Assembly (NCBI GenBank): GCA_028685445.1
Contig: JAQUDY010000047.1
Span: 1 to 7,386 of the forward strand
Source: Bacilli bacterium
GTDB lineage: Bacteria > Bacillota_I > Bacilli_A > RF39 > UBA660
DNA length: 7,386 bases
Direction of reading: 5' to 3'
The position numbers were made by a program, and so were the translations under genes. Positions 5,630 through 7,386 of the stretch are shown piece by piece. Positions within the stretch are counted from its first letter, which is position 1. Each line of letters starts with the position of its first letter. The notes under the pieces are model-generated. The model did no database searches, was not told where the DNA came from, and worked only from the letters and a program-made list of their open reading frames with translations.

Positions 5630-6287
5630 ATTTCTGTTCTATATTATTATTATTATTATCTGTATCTGTATTATCAATATAAGACTCACTGGTAGTAGTG
5701 TCATTCTTAACTTCTGATGGTTCTTCTTGTTCCTGATTTTCGTTTATTTCTTCCTTATCTATTTTAGATTCATCTTTAGTTGCTTCGATTTTTGGCTCTT
5801 CTTGCATAGGTTTTTCAACTTCAACCTGTTCTTCTTTCTCAGCTGCTTCTTTGATAGATTCTTCTTTAGATTCTTCATTAGTTATTACTTCTTCTTGAAT
5901 TGGTTCATCAATAGCATCATTGCTAATAGATATTTCTTCAACTATTTGACTAGCTGCCATAGATTCACTCAATTGACTTGGAACTTGTTCTGTTAAACTC
6001 TCTTCTATTAATAATGCTTGTTGTTGTTCAGCAAGTAACCTCTCTTGTTCTAATCTTTCTTCCTCAAGTCTTTGCTGTTCAATAGCCCTTTCTAAATCTT
6101 CTTTTGCAATTGTCAATTCTAATTGCAAATCTTCTAAATCTAGTTTCATTCCTTCTAGTACCTTTGGATCTGGCACAACTGTTATATCACCTTTTACATT
6201 AAGATTTTCTGTCCATATTCCATATCCCCCAGACATTAATATAAAAGCTAATGCTATGCTTATAATTATTACAGTTCCTTTTCTCAT
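5628..6287 (-). CDS. SipW-type secreted protein with coiled coil and Glu-rich tail
   Basis: A 219-residue protein with no recognisable enzymatic domain. A leader helix (about residues 7-20) ends in SGGYGIWTENLNVKGDITV, which matches the leader and mature start of the two other cargo proteins nearby. The aligned cleavage point falls after Gly23 rather than Ala. Residues about 46-97 are a strong predicted coiled coil rich in Leu, Glu, Gln and Arg (for example LERAIEQQRLEEERLEQER). The rest, about 100-219, is a low-complexity acidic tail full of Glu, Lys and Ser, ending in Asp/Thr and five Asn residues. It lacks the beta-rich TasA body. It may be a spacer, adaptor or tip protein of the surface structure; this is inference. 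The ATG at 6287 is preferred over a GTG four codons upstream because GGGGG (6293-6297) lies 5 bases before it. Confidence 0.8.
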   Translation of the reverse strand: MRKGTVIIISIALAFILMSGGYGIWTENLNVKGDITVVPDPKVLEGMKLDLEDLQLELTIAKEDLERAIEQQRLEEERLEQERLLAEQQQALLIEESLTEQVPSQLSESMAASQIVEEISISNDAIDEPIQEEVITNEESKEESIKEAAEKEEQVEVEKPMQEEPKIEATKDESKIDKEEINENQEQEEPSEVKNDTTTSESYIDNTDTDNNNNNIEQK

Positions 6288-6292
6288 ATTTA

Positions 6293-6297
6293 CCCCC
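6293..6297 (-). promoter_or_regulatory. G-run ribosome binding site
   Basis: GGGGG (6297-6293, minus strand) lies 5 bases before the ATG at 6287, inside the frame that would open at an upstream GTG (6299). It resembles the site before the DUF5305 gene in both form and spacing, and it decides the ATG start. Confidence 0.65.
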
Positions 6298-6313
6298 ACA
6301 GCATTACTGGTAA

Positions 6314-7009
6314 TTATATTCCTTGTTCAAATAATAACTTATAAAAGAAATTGTATTTTTTTTCTTTATCATATTCCCTAATTTCTTCTTTTAACCTACT
6401 TATATCATCATTTAATTGATTTACCCTATTTTCAATCCTTTCAATTTCTCCTTCATCATCTGATGAATCTACATCAGAATCAATATAATAATTACTTAAT
6501 TTATTTATACTATTATTTTCACTGTCAGATGCTGCTATATTTAAAGTAAAAGATTCTGTTTCATTGTTAGGATTAACTATCTTATTCATATCTATAACAT
6601 CATTTGTACCATTATATTTACTCATAGGTGTGAATTTATTTTTAGTAGTTGATGTATCATTATGTTTTGTAATCTCACCATCATTTTCAATTATTAGTTT
6701 GCTAAATTTTGAAGGTATAGTTCCTTGATTTTCAATTACTATTGGAATATCATTTTTAAAGGATGGATAAACATACCCTTCTATTTTCAAATTGCTATCA
6801 TCAATAACTTTCATATTAAAACTCTCACAATTTTCTAAAGGCAACTTTTTCTCATCTACCTTAAATGTAGTAAATATACTCGCAGTTGTTATTTTAGTTT
6901 CCAAAACTAAACCCTGAGTCCAAAATGCATATCCTACCCCCATTAAACTAAAAGTTGATATTATTACAATAGAAATAATAAACTTCTTTCCAAATACTTT
7001 TTTATGCAT
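6314..7009 (-). CDS. TasA-like SipW cargo protein with C-terminal coiled coil
   Basis: A 231-residue secreted protein. The leader helix (about residues 10-25) ends in GVGYAFWTQGLVLETKITTAS; alignment with TasA places cleavage after Ala28. It is a divergent paralogue of the protein at 4213-3578: both have an aromatic residue plus Trp after the cut site, and both have the block VYPxxKND followed by NxGT (here about 80-97). Asn-rich and Ser/Thr-rich stretches follow. An acidic hinge (DSDVDSSDDEGE, about 177-188) leads to a coiled coil of about 190-215 and an aromatic end (YNFFYKLLF). That tail is absent from the major subunit and could bind the coiled coil of the next gene's product. The ATG at 7009 follows AGGAGG (7018-7023) and overlaps the stop of the response regulator gene by 8 bases, indicating coupled translation. 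A role as minor or assembly subunit is inferred. Confidence 0.8.
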   Translation of the reverse strand: MHKKVFGKKFIISIVIISTFSLMGVGYAFWTQGLVLETKITTASIFTTFKVDEKKLPLENCESFNMKVIDDSNLKIEGYVYPSFKNDIPIVIENQGTIPSKFSKLIIENDGEITKHNDTSTTKNKFTPMSKYNGTNDVIDMNKIVNPNNETESFTLNIAASDSENNSINKLSNYYIDSDVDSSDDEGEIERIENRVNQLNDDISRLKEEIREYDKEKKYNFFYKLLFEQGI

Positions 7010-7386
7010 AAGTCACACCTCCTGGTGAAAACTGGTTTACTAATAAAGCTGCTTGTGTTCTATGGTTTAAGTCTAATTTTAATAAAATGCTGCTTACATG
7101 TTTTTTTACAGTATTTTCTGATATAAATAATTTCTTTGCTATTTCAAAATTACTCATACCCTTGCCTAATTCAACCAAGACGTCATATTCTCTTGGTGTT
7201 AAATCTTCAAAACTGCTATTAGGACTTTCATGCTGATACTTAGTGATTTCAGGATCAATAAATTTTCTACCCCTTAAAACTATATTAATTGCATAAATTA
7301 TATCTTCTGCAAATGCATCCTTTAGTATATACCCGTCTGCACCTGCTTCTTCTGACCTTATAAAGTCTTCTTTTTTTAATGATGAG
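7002..7386 (-). CDS. NarL/LuxR-family response regulator, N-terminus cut off by the window edge
   Basis: This is the C-terminal 127 residues of a two-component transcription regulator; the frame is open from the window edge to the TAA at 7004-7002. The first residues are the end of a receiver domain: EAGADGYILKDAFAEDIIYAINIVLRG-type sequence with the conserved Lys of the YILKD motif. A short linker follows, then a complete LuxR-type helix-turn-helix: LTPREYDVLVELGKGMSN, EIAKKLFISENTVKKHVSSI and LLKLDLNHRTQAALL. The phosphorylated Asp lies outside the window. The stop overlaps the start of the following cargo gene (ATGCATAA), so the regulator is made together with the surface system and probably controls it. 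The sensor kinase would be expected upstream, beyond position 7386. Confidence 0.93.
   Translation of the reverse strand, partial: SSLKKEDFIRSEEAGADGYILKDAFAEDIIYAINIVLRGRKFIDPEITKYQHESPNSSFEDLTPREYDVLVELGKGMSNFEIAKKLFISENTVKKHVSSILLKLDLNHRTQAALLVNQFSPGGVTYA

Noticed and set aside
5727..5996. Plus-strand frame rich in Phe opposite the Glu-rich gene
   Set aside because: Poly-Phe is the direct shadow of GAA/GAG-rich coding on the other strand. There is no ribosome binding site and the composition is implausible.

Overview
The window comes from an AT-rich, low-GC Gram-positive genome, most likely an anaerobic clostridial lineage. The reasons are the AT-rich codon use, the strong AGGAGG-type ribosome binding sites, the S-layer homology (SLH) repeats of the clostridial 'HFxYIxGYPDxTVRPEGxITR' style, and a SipW-type signal peptidase with matching cargo proteins. 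I cannot name a genus from the sequence alone. Every supported gene lies on the minus strand, so transcription runs from high to low coordinates. No stretch longer than 300 bases lacks a gene.

Reading in the direction of transcription, the window opens inside a NarL/LuxR-type response regulator (7386 to 7002), which overlaps the next gene by 8 bases. Then come two minor surface proteins with SipW-type leader peptides: one ending in a coiled coil (7009-6314) and one made almost entirely of coiled coil plus a Glu-rich tail (6287-5628). Next is an unusually large signal peptidase in which a Ser/His SipW-like catalytic domain is fused behind about seven extra membrane helices (5573-4356). A 142-base gap follows, carrying AGTATA palindromes and a candidate internal promoter. 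It leads to a TasA/camelysin-like cargo protein with codon use suggesting high expression (4213-3578), the likely major subunit. A strong hairpin separates this from a DUF5305 membrane protein (3462-2383) and from a TasA-like domain fused to an Asp/Asn linker and SLH repeats (2342-969). A GC-rich intrinsic terminator (931-956) closes the cluster.

Together these genes read as a self-contained cell-surface fibre or matrix system. It has a regulator, a dedicated processing peptidase, a probable major subunit, two accessory subunits able to make coiled-coil contacts, a membrane protein of unknown role that spans to the cytosol, and a protein that could tie the structure to the cell wall. TasA/CalY fibres of Bacillus are the nearest well-studied parallel. 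This version differs in the Trp-containing mature N-termini, the fused peptidase, and the presence of DUF5305 and an SLH anchor.

Downstream of the terminator is a separate unit with its own near-consensus promoter: an LrgA/CidA holin-like gene (845-459) and the first two thirds of its LrgB/CidB partner (466 to the window edge). These are common genes and probably unrelated to the surface cluster.
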